From Bordetella genomosp. 4 (GTDB lineage: Bacteria; Pseudomonadota; Gammaproteobacteria; Burkholderiales; Burkholderiaceae_B), in assembly GCF_002261185.1 (NCBI RefSeq), contig NZ_NEVQ01000001.1, forward strand, positions 404,615 through 468,614: a stretch of 64,000 nt of DNA, in the 5' to 3' direction. The notes under the pieces were generated by a model. That model saw only the letters and a list, made by a program, of their open reading frames with translations. It made no database searches and was not told where the DNA came from. Position 1 is the stretch's first letter, and each line of letters starts with the position of its first letter. A program made the position numbers and the translations under genes. Positions 26,990 through 35,587 of this stretch are shown here, one piece after another.

Positions 26990-28435
26990 CTAATGATCAC
27001 CAAGTTGATCAGGCGGCAGCGTATCGAGCGCAACGGCAACGCGGAACTGCGCCGCGAGTAATTCGTAATGCACGTCGATGGCGGCTTGTTCGACACTGGC
27101 GAGTTCGTCTTGCGCCTTGAGAAGCTCGACGACGGTGCCTACCCCTTGCTGATAGCGGATCTCGGCGCTGCGGTAGGCTTGTTCTGCACTGGCTTTCGCG
27201 TCTTTGAGCAGAGCGGCCTTTTGGGCGGCGCTGGTCATGTGATTGAAATCCGTGAGGAGCTTCCGTCCTTCTTCGAGCCATACGGCGCGTTCGGTTTCAC
27301 GGGCTGCACGAGTTCGAGATCGAGCGGCATCGGTGGCGTAGCGGGTAGCGTTGCCGTCGAAAATGGGAATATGCACGGTGAGGCCGACGGACCAGCTGTT
27401 GACGTTTTCTCTGGCGACGGCGTTGGCCGGAGGCGTGACGCCGAGGCGACGATCGGCTTGCAGGCTGACCTTGGGCAGGTGCTGGGCTGCAATGGCCTTG
27501 GTTTCGGCCTCGGCAGCCTGTGTATTGGCGCGTGCGGCTGCGAGTCGCGGATGATTGCGAATGGCGGAGGCGATGTGCTCGTTGACGGTGGAGGGAGTCG
27601 TGGCGGGCGTTTCGGCAGCAATTGCTGTGGGCGTGTTGTCCGCGGCAGCCAGACTGAGGCGAGTGTGGCTGGGCAGACCGATCGCGGTGATGAGAGCTAT
27701 CCTTGTGAGCTCGGCTGCCGTAGTTTTGGTCTCGGTGTCGACGAGGTGACGTTGCCACGCGACTTTGGCGAGAAGCTCGTCGGCAATGGAGCCGACACCG
27801 CCCTCACGCAGGCGTTGCGTGGCGTGGAAGTTTTTCTGGGCGCGAGCGGCGGCGTCGCGAGCAGCCGTGGCGTTGGCTATGGCGCTGCGCGCCTTGTAAT
27901 AGCTGTCGGCGACGGTGATGGCGCGATCGCGATTGACGAGCGCTTTGTTGTACAAGGCTGCGCTCAGTTTGGCATGTGCATTGTCGTATTGCGCGCTGCG
28001 CTCTCCGGAGTCGAACAGCAGCCAATTGAGCCCGAGCCGCGCATTGCCGCTGTATGCATGGAGATCGTAATTGCCCGCAGGGTGAGCAGGGTACTTGACG
28101 TGTTTGCCGATGCGGCTGGCGTCGGCATCGGCATTCAAGGTGGGCAGATACTTGGCGTTTGCGGCATCCAGGTTGGCGGCATTTTCTTCGATTGCGATAG
28201 TGGCCTGGTGTACATCCGGCGTTCTGCAAAGTGCAACCTGGACTGCATCGCGCAGACTCAAGCCCATTAATGTAGGAGGCATTTCACAGACGTCGGCAGC
28301 AAGGTTGAGCTCGAGGGGTGGTGGCAGGTCAAGCGGCCGCCCGGCTGCAATGACTGGGTCTGCCGCCATCACCAGACTGGCAGCCAGAAGAACGGTAAGC
28401 GACGCAGGCGTGGTGCGCTTCAAACGGCTAATCAT
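26990..28435 (-). CDS. TolC-family outer-membrane efflux protein of the peptide exporter
   Basis: 481 residues. Signal peptide, then an OEP fold: LSLRDAVQVALCRTPDV at the start of the first repeat, long Ala-rich coiled-coil helices, and the second repeat with GTVVELLKAQDELASVEQAAID. It forms the outer-membrane duct of a type I secretion system. ATG 28435 overlaps the ABC gene stop (ATGATTAG), indicating coupling; a start at 28462 is possible but adds nothing. Having its own TolC inside the operon suggests a dedicated exporter. Confidence 0.92.
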   Translation of the reverse strand: MISRLKRTTPASLTVLLAASLVMAADPVIAAGRPLDLPPPLELNLAADVCEMPPTLMGLSLRDAVQVALCRTPDVHQATIAIEENAANLDAANAKYLPTLNADADASRIGKHVKYPAHPAGNYDLHAYSGNARLGLNWLLFDSGERSAQYDNAHAKLSAALYNKALVNRDRAITVADSYYKARSAIANATAARDAAARAQKNFHATQRLREGGVGSIADELLAKVAWQRHLVDTETKTTAAELTRIALITAIGLPSHTRLSLAAADNTPTAIAAETPATTPSTVNEHIASAIRNHPRLAAARANTQAAEAETKAIAAQHLPKVSLQADRRLGVTPPANAVARENVNSWSVGLTVHIPIFDGNATRYATDAARSRTRAARETERAVWLEEGRKLLTDFNHMTSAAQKAALLKDAKASAEQAYRSAEIRYQQGVGTVVELLKAQDELASVEQAAIDVHYELLAAQFRVAVALDTLPPDQLGDH

Positions 28436-30566
28436 GTTCGTGCGCGGACAGAATGTGCTCATGGATTCTCCCGTGCTTGAGCTCCAGCACGCGCTCTGCC
28501 GAGGCGATGGTCTGGGGCCTATGGGCGACGACGATGCGGGTGATATTGAGCGTTTTCAGCATATGGACGACTCGTGCTTCAACCGCGAGATCGAGATGGC
28601 AGGTGGCCTCGTCCAGAATGAGAATCTTGGGGCGATGGTAAAGAGCGCGTGCAATCAATAGCCGCTGTTTCTGACCACCGGAAAGGACCGTTCCCATGTC
28701 ACCGACCAGCGTGTGATAGCCCATGGGCAGCGCAGCAATCTCGTCATGGATGGCGGCGTGTCTGCAACAGGTTTCAATCCAATCACGGTCTATGTTCTGG
28801 TCAAAGAAGCTGACGTTGTCTGCAATGGAACCCGCAAACAGAACATCGTCCTGAAGTACCGACGCCGAGATGGATCGTATGCCGCGTGCTCCTAGTATGT
28901 GATACGGAATGCCGCCAATCGTCGCTTCGCCTTGCGTGGGCTGCAGAATGCCCAGCATGAGTTTGAGCAGTGTCGATTTTCCGGCGCCGGTGGTGCCGAC
29001 GATGGCGACGGATTGCCCCTCTGCGATTTCGAACGAGGCTTGGTCCAGCACCAAGGGATCCGCGTCGCCATAGCGGAAACTGACATTGGAAAACGCCAAT
29101 GTGCCGGAGAGCCGGTCCACTGGGCGTTGTGAATCGCGCCCGGGGGCTTCGGGGGCGGTGAGTACGATGTCGGATAGCCGTTCGCCCTGAATGCGCAACA
29201 TGCGCAGTTCGAACAGGTTGTCAATCAACGCGCCCACTCGCTGGTTGAATTGCGACTTATAGGCGAGAAAGGCCATCAGCATGCCCACACTGAAGCCGCC
29301 GGAGATAACGAGTTGAGCGCCCGCCCATAGGATGATCAGCCCTTCTAGGCCGAAGATGACGGCGTTGAACTGTTCGAAGACGAGCTTGAGTTTCTGGACC
29401 TTGATGCCCGAATTGAATTGATCTACGAGCAGCGCCTGCCAGGCGGCGCAGCGATCCTGGGCTTTTTGAAATACCTGTAAAGTGCGTATGCCGCGCAGCG
29501 TTTCGAGAAAGTGAGATTGCGTTTGCGCACTCTTGATGATGGCATCGTGCGAACGCGCTTTGAGCGGCGGATACGAGACGATCCGAATAATGCCGTACAG
29601 CACCATTGCCACGATCGCGACGAGGGACAGCTGCCAGCTGTAAAGCCACATCAATACCAAGGTAATGACCGTCATGAGGCCATCGAGGATGCCCGCGATC
29701 AACGAGGCATTGAGCGTCTGCTGGATGGTGTCTATCGAGCCAAATCGCGACACGATATCGCCGATGTGGCGCCGCTCGAAGAATGCGGTAGGCAGCTTGA
29801 TCAAATGCGCAAACAAATTGCTCTTGCTCTGAAAGGACAGGCTGGTGCTCAATTGCATGCCGACGTAAGCACGCAGCGTAGAAACGGCTGTTTGCATGAT
29901 CAGCAGCAAGGCAAAGCCGATCAGCAGTGTCGTCAATAGGTCTGTGTCGGCGGAAACAATGACGTCGTCTATCACCCACTGTGTGAGTACGGGTGTTGCC
30001 AACGACAGCATTTCCAGCACAAGCGCCAGGATGATGATCTGGAGCAGCGCGCGCTTGAGCCCAAATACAGCCCCTACTAGTTTGCGCAATGGCATGGGGG
30101 GTTGAGGCGGCGATATCTGAAAAGTCTGCGCGGGCCAGAGCTCAAGCGCGACGCCCGTAAAGGCCTCGTTGAGTTCAGTATGGGAAATCTTTCGCCGCCC
30201 CGTAGAGGGGTCATGAATGACCGCAGTCCGACCGTTGGTCGAGCAAAGCACGACAAAATGATTGAATCGCCAATGCAGAATGCAAGGCGTGCGCAGCTTG
30301 GTCAGGTCGTGGAGTTCTAGGGTGACGGCACGGTACTGCAGGCCCAGTTGCTCGCACATATTGGCAACCTGCAGAAGGGTCACACCCTTTAGGGAGATCG
30401 GGAACCGTTGCCGTAGTTGATGAACAGTGAGTGATTGGCCGTAATAGCTCGCTACCATGGCAATGCAGGCGTTGGCGCATTCCGCGGCTTCGGCTTGCAG
30501 GATGACAGGCACCGTGGGGCGCCCTGACATCAGACGTTTGAGGTCTGCCAGTGTGAACGAACTCAT
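28428..30566 (-). CDS. Peptidase C39-containing ABC transporter (bacteriocin exporter)
   Basis: 712 residues. N-terminal C39 peptidase with catalytic Cys30 (ILQAEAAECANAC), oxyanion Gln24, His103 (FNHFVVL) and Asp119 (HDPSTG): all catalytic residues are kept. Then six membrane segments (about 165-455) and an ATPase: Walker A GTTGAGKS (524-531), LSGGQ (628-632), Walker B ILILDE (648-653). Such proteins (CvaB, MchF, LagD) cut GG leaders and export the mature peptide. One unusual point: Ala31 replaces the common Gly after the catalytic Cys. The gene starts in a TAATG overlap with the HlyD gene. Confidence 0.95.
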   Translation of the reverse strand: MSSFTLADLKRLMSGRPTVPVILQAEAAECANACIAMVASYYGQSLTVHQLRQRFPISLKGVTLLQVANMCEQLGLQYRAVTLELHDLTKLRTPCILHWRFNHFVVLCSTNGRTAVIHDPSTGRRKISHTELNEAFTGVALELWPAQTFQISPPQPPMPLRKLVGAVFGLKRALLQIIILALVLEMLSLATPVLTQWVIDDVIVSADTDLLTTLLIGFALLLIMQTAVSTLRAYVGMQLSTSLSFQSKSNLFAHLIKLPTAFFERRHIGDIVSRFGSIDTIQQTLNASLIAGILDGLMTVITLVLMWLYSWQLSLVAIVAMVLYGIIRIVSYPPLKARSHDAIIKSAQTQSHFLETLRGIRTLQVFQKAQDRCAAWQALLVDQFNSGIKVQKLKLVFEQFNAVIFGLEGLIILWAGAQLVISGGFSVGMLMAFLAYKSQFNQRVGALIDNLFELRMLRIQGERLSDIVLTAPEAPGRDSQRPVDRLSGTLAFSNVSFRYGDADPLVLDQASFEIAEGQSVAIVGTTGAGKSTLLKLMLGILQPTQGEATIGGIPYHILGARGIRSISASVLQDDVLFAGSIADNVSFFDQNIDRDWIETCCRHAAIHDEIAALPMGYHTLVGDMGTVLSGGQKQRLLIARALYHRPKILILDEATCHLDLAVEARVVHMLKTLNITRIVVAHRPQTIASAERVLELKHGRIHEHILSAHEHD

Positions 30567-31831
30567 TACGATACCTTTCCGGTGATGCTGTACAACGGCT
30601 CTAAGACCCATTCGTAGATTGCGCGGGTTTCGCGCAGGATGTCGACTTCCAGGGCCATGCCTGTGGCTAACGGTCGTGCGTCGCCATAAGCGAGAATGTG
30701 TTGCGCATCCAGACGGAGCGTGGCGCGGTAGTACAAGTCTTGTGCTGTGTTTTGATCTAGGCCGGGAATGGCGCCGGAGATGTTCACGATTTCTGCTGCA
30801 GGCACGGCGGCGGTGGAAATAGAAGCGACTTTGGCGCCGTGCATGCCGAATTTCTGATAGGGATAGGATGCATAGCGAATCAGCGCCCGATCGCCCACGC
30901 GCGTGAAACCGATGTCTTTGTTTTTGATATAGATGTCCGCAATCAACTCGGTGTGTTGAGGAACCAGGCTGAGCAGGGCCTTGTTCGGATCGGCGTGCTG
31001 TCCGATCTCGGCAAGCAGGCTGCTGACTTGGCCGGTTTCAGGGGCGAGTATGACGAGATGGCGTTTGGCTTCGCTTTCGGCGAGGTCTTGTGTGATGGCG
31101 AGAATCTCGCGTTCGATTTGCGTGGCGGCTGCTTGTTGTTTTAGTGGTAGCGTGCGTTGCTCGCTTTCGTGTCTGGTCAGTTCTTTGACAGTTTCCGCGC
31201 GTTGTTGAGTCAGATCGGCAAGCCTGGTCTGTTGCTCCAGGTAGATGGCTTGTTTCTCCTGTAGTTGATCACGCGAGACGAAGCTTTCGGACGACAGGAC
31301 TTCGTATCGATGCGAGCTGTCTTGCGCGAGGGCCACGCGCTTGCGTTGCAGCGAGATCTGTTTGTCGATGCGATCCAACGCTTGCGAGAGTGTGGCGATG
31401 GTGTGAGCCAGCGTAGCGGATTCCTCTCGATGGATGGTGTCGAGCTTGTCGCGCTCGTGCTGCAGAAGATCGAGGCGGCGCTGCATGCGGCTGCTGATGG
31501 TTTCCTGCGTGGCGGTGCCGGTTTGGGTGTAGCGTTCGCTGGAGATGGTGAGCAAGTGGTCGCCCTTTTGGACGATTGTGCCTTCGGTGACGTGCTTGGC
31601 GATGATGACGCCGGTTTGGGGCGCGTAGACTTTGACCAAGCCGCTGGCAGGGATGAGTTGTCCATAGACTTTGACGCGTTTGGTATAGGAGCCAAAGCAG
31701 AAAAACAGCACCAGGCTCAAGCCGAATATCGCGAACAGGCCGACTAATAGGGAAGTAGACAGCGGCCGCAGGGCAATGACGGTTCCCAGCGGATGCGATT
31801 TGGCGGCGTCGAGTGCGGCTTTGCGAAACAT
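30566..31831 (-). CDS. HlyD-family periplasmic adaptor (CvaA-like)
   Basis: 421 residues. One N-terminal membrane segment (about 27-49), a lipoyl-like half (VYAPQTGVIIAKHVTEGTIV), a long coiled-coil hairpin (about 105-265) and a C-terminal beta domain (TGMALEVDIL). It would join the C39 ABC transporter to the TolC-like protein, completing a tripartite exporter. First gene of the operon; stop and ABC start share one base (TAATG). No clear ribosome site precedes the ATG. Confidence 0.92.
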   Translation of the reverse strand: MFRKAALDAAKSHPLGTVIALRPLSTSLLVGLFAIFGLSLVLFFCFGSYTKRVKVYGQLIPASGLVKVYAPQTGVIIAKHVTEGTIVQKGDHLLTISSERYTQTGTATQETISSRMQRRLDLLQHERDKLDTIHREESATLAHTIATLSQALDRIDKQISLQRKRVALAQDSSHRYEVLSSESFVSRDQLQEKQAIYLEQQTRLADLTQQRAETVKELTRHESEQRTLPLKQQAAATQIEREILAITQDLAESEAKRHLVILAPETGQVSSLLAEIGQHADPNKALLSLVPQHTELIADIYIKNKDIGFTRVGDRALIRYASYPYQKFGMHGAKVASISTAAVPAAEIVNISGAIPGLDQNTAQDLYYRATLRLDAQHILAYGDARPLATGMALEVDILRETRAIYEWVLEPLYSITGKVS

Positions 31832-32066
31832 GGGGATAAAAGAGCTGGTGACGTTGATCGGGTAGCGTTGTCGGAGACTGCAGGAGCCTCATCCGCATGG
31901 AGCGGGCGACGAGCACCGCGCGCAGCCGTACGCTCTGCACGACATCGAAGCGCGTGCATACGTCAACAGAAAGCGCGGGGAATGGAGCTGACACTCATCC
32001 TGCAGGCCATTCTAGAGAGATGACTGCAGGACGAAATGACAATGAGAGATTTGATCTGCGATATCA

Positions 32067-32090
32067 GACGATTCCGAGAAGGGAATCGTC
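32067..32090. repeat. Perfect inverted repeat (9-bp arms)
   Basis: GACGATTCC-GAGAAG-GGAATCGTC. It lies about 94 bp past the sulfatase-like stop and 236 bp upstream of the HlyD start. No T-run, so an operator or RNA-stability hairpin is as likely as a terminator. Confidence 0.6.
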
Positions 32091-32111
32091 ATGACGGCGC
32101 GGTAGATGAAA

Positions 32112-32145
32112 CGACAGTGTGAGCATGAGGACCGCGACACTGTCG
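32112..32145. repeat. Perfect inverted repeat (9-bp arms, 16-nt loop)
   Basis: CGACAGTGT at 32112-32120 and ACACTGTCG at 32137-32145. The centre-to-centre distance of 25 bp suits a looped or tetrameric binding site. Second such element in the promoter-side region of the exporter operon. Confidence 0.5.
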
Positions 32146-32183
32146 CTGCGAGAAACGCTACGACAGGTAGCGGTTGGGAAGGC

Positions 32184-34079
32184 TCAGGTTTCAGTGGGAA
32201 CGCAGTAGCGTTGTTCGCGGTAGGCCCAACTGGGCCAGAGCGCGTGCGCCAGGGCTTCTTCGGCGAGTGCGGCGTTGGTATCCGTCGGGGCAAAAGTCTC
32301 TGGCGCGCTGTAGCGGAATTGCACCGGCGCCTTGCCCGGCAGGAGCACCAGCAGATCGTCGCCCTTTAGATAACCGTAGTGGTTTTCATATTGCATGATG
32401 GCGCGATTTGGTGCGCTGCGCGTCAGGTCATGGCCCAACATCGGGTGCGTGCAAGTGACCCCGGCCAGCGACAGCAGCGTGGGTGGCAGGTCGATCTGAC
32501 TGATGATGCCCTCGTCGCGCCGCGCCTGGATGCCGCCACCTAGAATGACGGCGGGGATATGAAAATGGCGTACGGGCACGAGGGTGTCGCCAAACACACG
32601 CGAGTCGTGATCGGCAACCACCAGGAAAATAGTGTTGTCCCAGTAGGGAGCCTGGCGCGCACGTTCGAAGAACTGTCCTATCGCCCAATCCGCGTAACGG
32701 ACGGTGTTTTCAACGGTTGCAGGGTTGCCATCGACCGTGATGCGGCCCGCAGGATATTCCCATGGGGAGTGGTTGGATACGCTGAATGCCAGCGTGAACG
32801 ACGGTTGATTGTTGTCGGTGTCGGTGCGTAGCCGCGCATCCAGCTGGGTGAACATGTCTTCGTCTGATGCCCCCCATGTGCCGACGAAGGCTGGATTCTT
32901 GAAGTCGGGGAGGTCAACGATTTCGTCAAAGCCATTTCCGAGGAAAAAGCCTTTCATGTTGTCGAAGTGCGATTCACCGCCGTAGATGAAACGAGAGTGA
33001 TAGCCGTGACGGCCCAGCACGTCGGCCAAGGTAAAGAATCCGCGTTGCGCGGCGGGCAGTTTCAGTACGGCCTGCGCGGGAGTGGGCAGAAAGCCCGCCG
33101 TGACGGCCTCGAGTCCGCGGACTGATCGCGTGCCGGTGGCATAGGTGCGCGTGAAGGCCCAGCCTTCGCGTGCCAGCGCATCCAGATGGGGCGTGAGATC
33201 TTTGTCGCCGCCCAACGCCGCGCTGTACTGAGCGCCCAGGCTTTCTTCAAGGATGATGACGATATTGGCCGGGCGGGGACGCGTGTGCGTGGGAGTTTGC
33301 TGGTGCACGCTAGGATGCGTTTCCAGCGCAGGGGGGTAGGGGAGCCCTGCGCGGGATAGGACGATCTCTTGCATGCGTTCGCCCGGCATGCGGCCATAGA
33401 CGGCCGCAGCAGATTTTTCGTGTTTCATGCTGTAGATGGCATAGGACACGTTATAGAGCGAGTTCAAAGCCAACGTATTGAGCAGCCCATCGTTGCTATA
33501 TGCGACTGTCGAGGGATTGATCGGCCGGTGTCCCAAGGTGCCCCGTATGGCGAGGATGACAGCAGCGAGGATGACGAGGCTGCCCAGCGCCATCTGCCAC
33601 CAGGACCAGCGGGTCTCGACTTGAGGGTCGCCGAACAAGGCATGGCCAATGGCCAGCAATACGATAACTGCTACCAGCGCAGCCGCGAGTTCCAATTTGT
33701 AGCCGCGCCACAGCATGCCGGAGACTTCTCGCGGATGCTTCAGGTATTCCACGAACAGACGATTGGGGCGTGTGTCGTATTCCATGATGAAGGCCGGCGT
33801 GGCGACCTCCAGAAAGCCCAGCACGATCCAGCATACCTGCAGCCAGATTCCGGTGGCAGCAGCAGCGGCCGGCAAGTGGGCGAATAGCGGCGAAAGCACT
33901 GCAGGCAGCGCGACCAGGACGGCGATCTGGTTCGTGTCGATGCGCAGCCCGCCCAGCAGCAGAGGGCGTAAGCCTCCGGCCTTGGTGACGCGGCGCCATT
34001 GCCAGGCAGCCAACGCCAGCCGGCTGACAACGAGCAGCACGAAGGCGGCGATGATGAATAGAAGAGTGGAATGTCGCAT
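32184..34079 (-). CDS. LtaS/OpgB-like sulfatase-fold membrane protein
   Basis: 631 residues. Four to five N-terminal membrane segments (about 1-200), then a large alkaline-phosphatase-fold domain: NIVIILEESLGAQYS, the nucleophile region ATGTRSVRGLEAV (Thr), and VVADHDSRVFG with metal-binding Asp and His. Relatives are phosphoglycerol transferases that decorate periplasmic glucans (OpgB) or make lipoteichoic acid; in this Gram-negative setting OpgB-like modification of glucans or lipids is more likely. ATG 34079 is chosen; GTG 34103 is an alternative. It precedes the bacteriocin-like operon on the same strand, with 352 bp between. Confidence 0.85.
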   Translation of the reverse strand: MRHSTLLFIIAAFVLLVVSRLALAAWQWRRVTKAGGLRPLLLGGLRIDTNQIAVLVALPAVLSPLFAHLPAAAAATGIWLQVCWIVLGFLEVATPAFIMEYDTRPNRLFVEYLKHPREVSGMLWRGYKLELAAALVAVIVLLAIGHALFGDPQVETRWSWWQMALGSLVILAAVILAIRGTLGHRPINPSTVAYSNDGLLNTLALNSLYNVSYAIYSMKHEKSAAAVYGRMPGERMQEIVLSRAGLPYPPALETHPSVHQQTPTHTRPRPANIVIILEESLGAQYSAALGGDKDLTPHLDALAREGWAFTRTYATGTRSVRGLEAVTAGFLPTPAQAVLKLPAAQRGFFTLADVLGRHGYHSRFIYGGESHFDNMKGFFLGNGFDEIVDLPDFKNPAFVGTWGASDEDMFTQLDARLRTDTDNNQPSFTLAFSVSNHSPWEYPAGRITVDGNPATVENTVRYADWAIGQFFERARQAPYWDNTIFLVVADHDSRVFGDTLVPVRHFHIPAVILGGGIQARRDEGIISQIDLPPTLLSLAGVTCTHPMLGHDLTRSAPNRAIMQYENHYGYLKGDDLLVLLPGKAPVQFRYSAPETFAPTDTNAALAEEALAHALWPSWAYREQRYCVPTET

Positions 34080-34138
34080 GAGAGATTCCGCTGCCTGCGG
34101 CACTGATAGTCAGGCGCTGCAGGCGGGCGGCATGGGTA

Positions 34139-34900
34139 TCAGGAGCTTGTGCCGGCGGGTAGATTGGCGCGGACCAGGCGGCCGGCAATGGATTCGCGCA
34201 TAGGAATATCGGGCAGCGTGTCGCCAGGGCCGTACCAGTGAGCTTCCGCGATTTCGTCTTCTTGCACTCGGATCTCGCCCTCTACATATTCGGCGGTAAA
34301 GGCGATCATCAGCGAATGGGGGAAGGGCCACGACTGGCTGCCGAAGTAGCGCAGGTCGGTCACGCGCAGGCCGACTTCCTCGTAGACCTCGCGATGGATG
34401 GCGTCCTCGATGCTTTCTCCCGCCTCGACAAAGCCTGCTAATGCGGTGTGGCGCGCCGTCGCATAAGTCGCGTGGCGCGCCAGCAGAATGCTGTCGCCTT
34501 TGCGCACCAGCACCATCATGGCGGGGGATATGCGGGGATACGCAGACATCCCGCAAGCGGGGCAGCGCATGCAGAGCTCGTGGCCCACCGGCTCCATAGG
34601 GGTTGCGCAGACTCCGCAATATCGATGAGTACGGGCCCACTCTGCAATCTGGAAGGCGCGTCCGGCCACTGCGGTGCGCTCGCCCAGTTCGCTGAACAGC
34701 GCGCGCAGCTTCAGGAAAGCGTAGCCAGCGGGCGGCTCGGTTGTCAGCGGGACGTGGGTGGTCCGGATGTGCGGGTTGTCCAGCCACACTTGCTGCAAGC
34801 GTTCGGGCTGCAGGCTGAGCGCAGCGCAGACCGCGGCATCAGGGAGTTCAAGGCCGGTCTCTTGGACTAAAAGTTCGTTGCCTCGGAAAATGAAATTCAA
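34139..34900 (-). CDS. nudC: NAD(H) diphosphatase / RNA deNADding enzyme
   Basis: 253 residues. Zinc ribbon CGVC...CMRCPAC (about residues 95-120), Nudix box from GFVEAG to EEVGL with the catalytic EEVG, and the NudC array SQSWPFPHS (usual form SQPWPFPxS, so Pro is Ser here). Cleaves NADH and removes NAD caps from RNA. It is followed by the sulfatase-like gene after 59 bp. Confidence 0.94.
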   Translation of the reverse strand: MNFIFRGNELLVQETGLELPDAAVCAALSLQPERLQQVWLDNPHIRTTHVPLTTEPPAGYAFLKLRALFSELGERTAVAGRAFQIAEWARTHRYCGVCATPMEPVGHELCMRCPACGMSAYPRISPAMMVLVRKGDSILLARHATYATARHTALAGFVEAGESIEDAIHREVYEEVGLRVTDLRYFGSQSWPFPHSLMIAFTAEYVEGEIRVQEDEIAEAHWYGPGDTLPDIPMRESIAGRLVRANLPAGTSS

Positions 34901-35006
34901 GATGCTTCCTTGACGCCCACAGGCGATTTTGCAGCCGCTACTTTACTGCGGGAACGGGCCCCGAGGAAGCGGGGAGAGGCTAAACGGGGGCGGGCCTGCT
35001 TGGCGC

Positions 35007-35549
35007 TCAGGCGGCATTTCCCCGCTGAGTCAGACGGGCGATCGCCATGTCCAGTGGCCAAGCCAGGGTCTCGACCAGGTCCGCGACGGCTTCGATGTCA
35101 TCCAAGGCGACGTGGGGCAAGGGATGGTCGTTCGAGTCTGTATCGCTGGCGATGGCCCCGATACTGGGGTCGTCAAGGTAGAGCCAGGGCTTGTTGTTCT
35201 CCCGGCGGTGGACTTCGATCTTGATGTGCGCATTGCGCTTGAATCCCTCGACGAGAATGAAATCGACGGCACTCATGGCGCTGAGCAATTCGCCTAATTC
35301 GGGTTCGGGCGCACCACGCAGTTCGTGCATCAGCGCCCAGCGGGCGGATGAGGCGACCAGGACTTCCGTGGCACCGGAGGCGCGGTGCAGAAACGAGTCC
35401 TTGCCCGGCGTGTCGATGTCGAACGCGTGGTGGGCGTGTTTGACCGTAGAGACACTATAGCCCCGGGCTTTCAGACAGGGGATCAGTTTGGTCAGCAACG
35501 AGGTCTTGCCTGCGCCGCTCCATCCGGCAAAACCGATAATTTTTGTCAT
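35007..35549 (-). CDS. mobB: Molybdopterin-guanine dinucleotide biosynthesis adaptor MobB
   Basis: 180 residues. P-loop GFAGWSGAGKTSL, then STVKHAHHAFDIDTPGKDS, both typical of MobB. A GTP-binding helper of MobA in attaching GMP to the molybdenum cofactor. ATG 35549 is preferred to GTG 35564. Third of a minus-strand set mobA-moeA-mobB that lies beside the formate dehydrogenase locus, a cofactor consumer. Confidence 0.93.
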   Translation of the reverse strand: MTKIIGFAGWSGAGKTSLLTKLIPCLKARGYSVSTVKHAHHAFDIDTPGKDSFLHRASGATEVLVASSARWALMHELRGAPEPELGELLSAMSAVDFILVEGFKRNAHIKIEVHRRENNKPWLYLDDPSIGAIASDTDSNDHPLPHVALDDIEAVADLVETLAWPLDMAIARLTQRGNAA

Positions 35550-35587
35550 GTGGGGATTCGTCACAGGGAATCAGGTCTGGAAACGGC

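Larger units (their letters stand above)
31832..32183. other. Intergenic region upstream of the exporter operon
   Basis: 352 bp without a credible gene and without a further GG-leader frame on the minus strand. It must hold the promoter of the exporter-peptide operon, but I see no confident -35/-10 pair (a TAGAAT at 32010-32015 on the minus strand lacks a good -35). Two perfect inverted repeats at 32067-32090 and 32112-32145 are listed separately. Confidence 0.5.

Noticed and set aside
27068..28270. 400-codon open frame on the plus strand through the tolC-like gene
   Set aside because: Exactly antisense to a well-supported OEP gene; composition Gly/Val/Arg-rich, no domain, no ribosome site. 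A codon-bias shadow.
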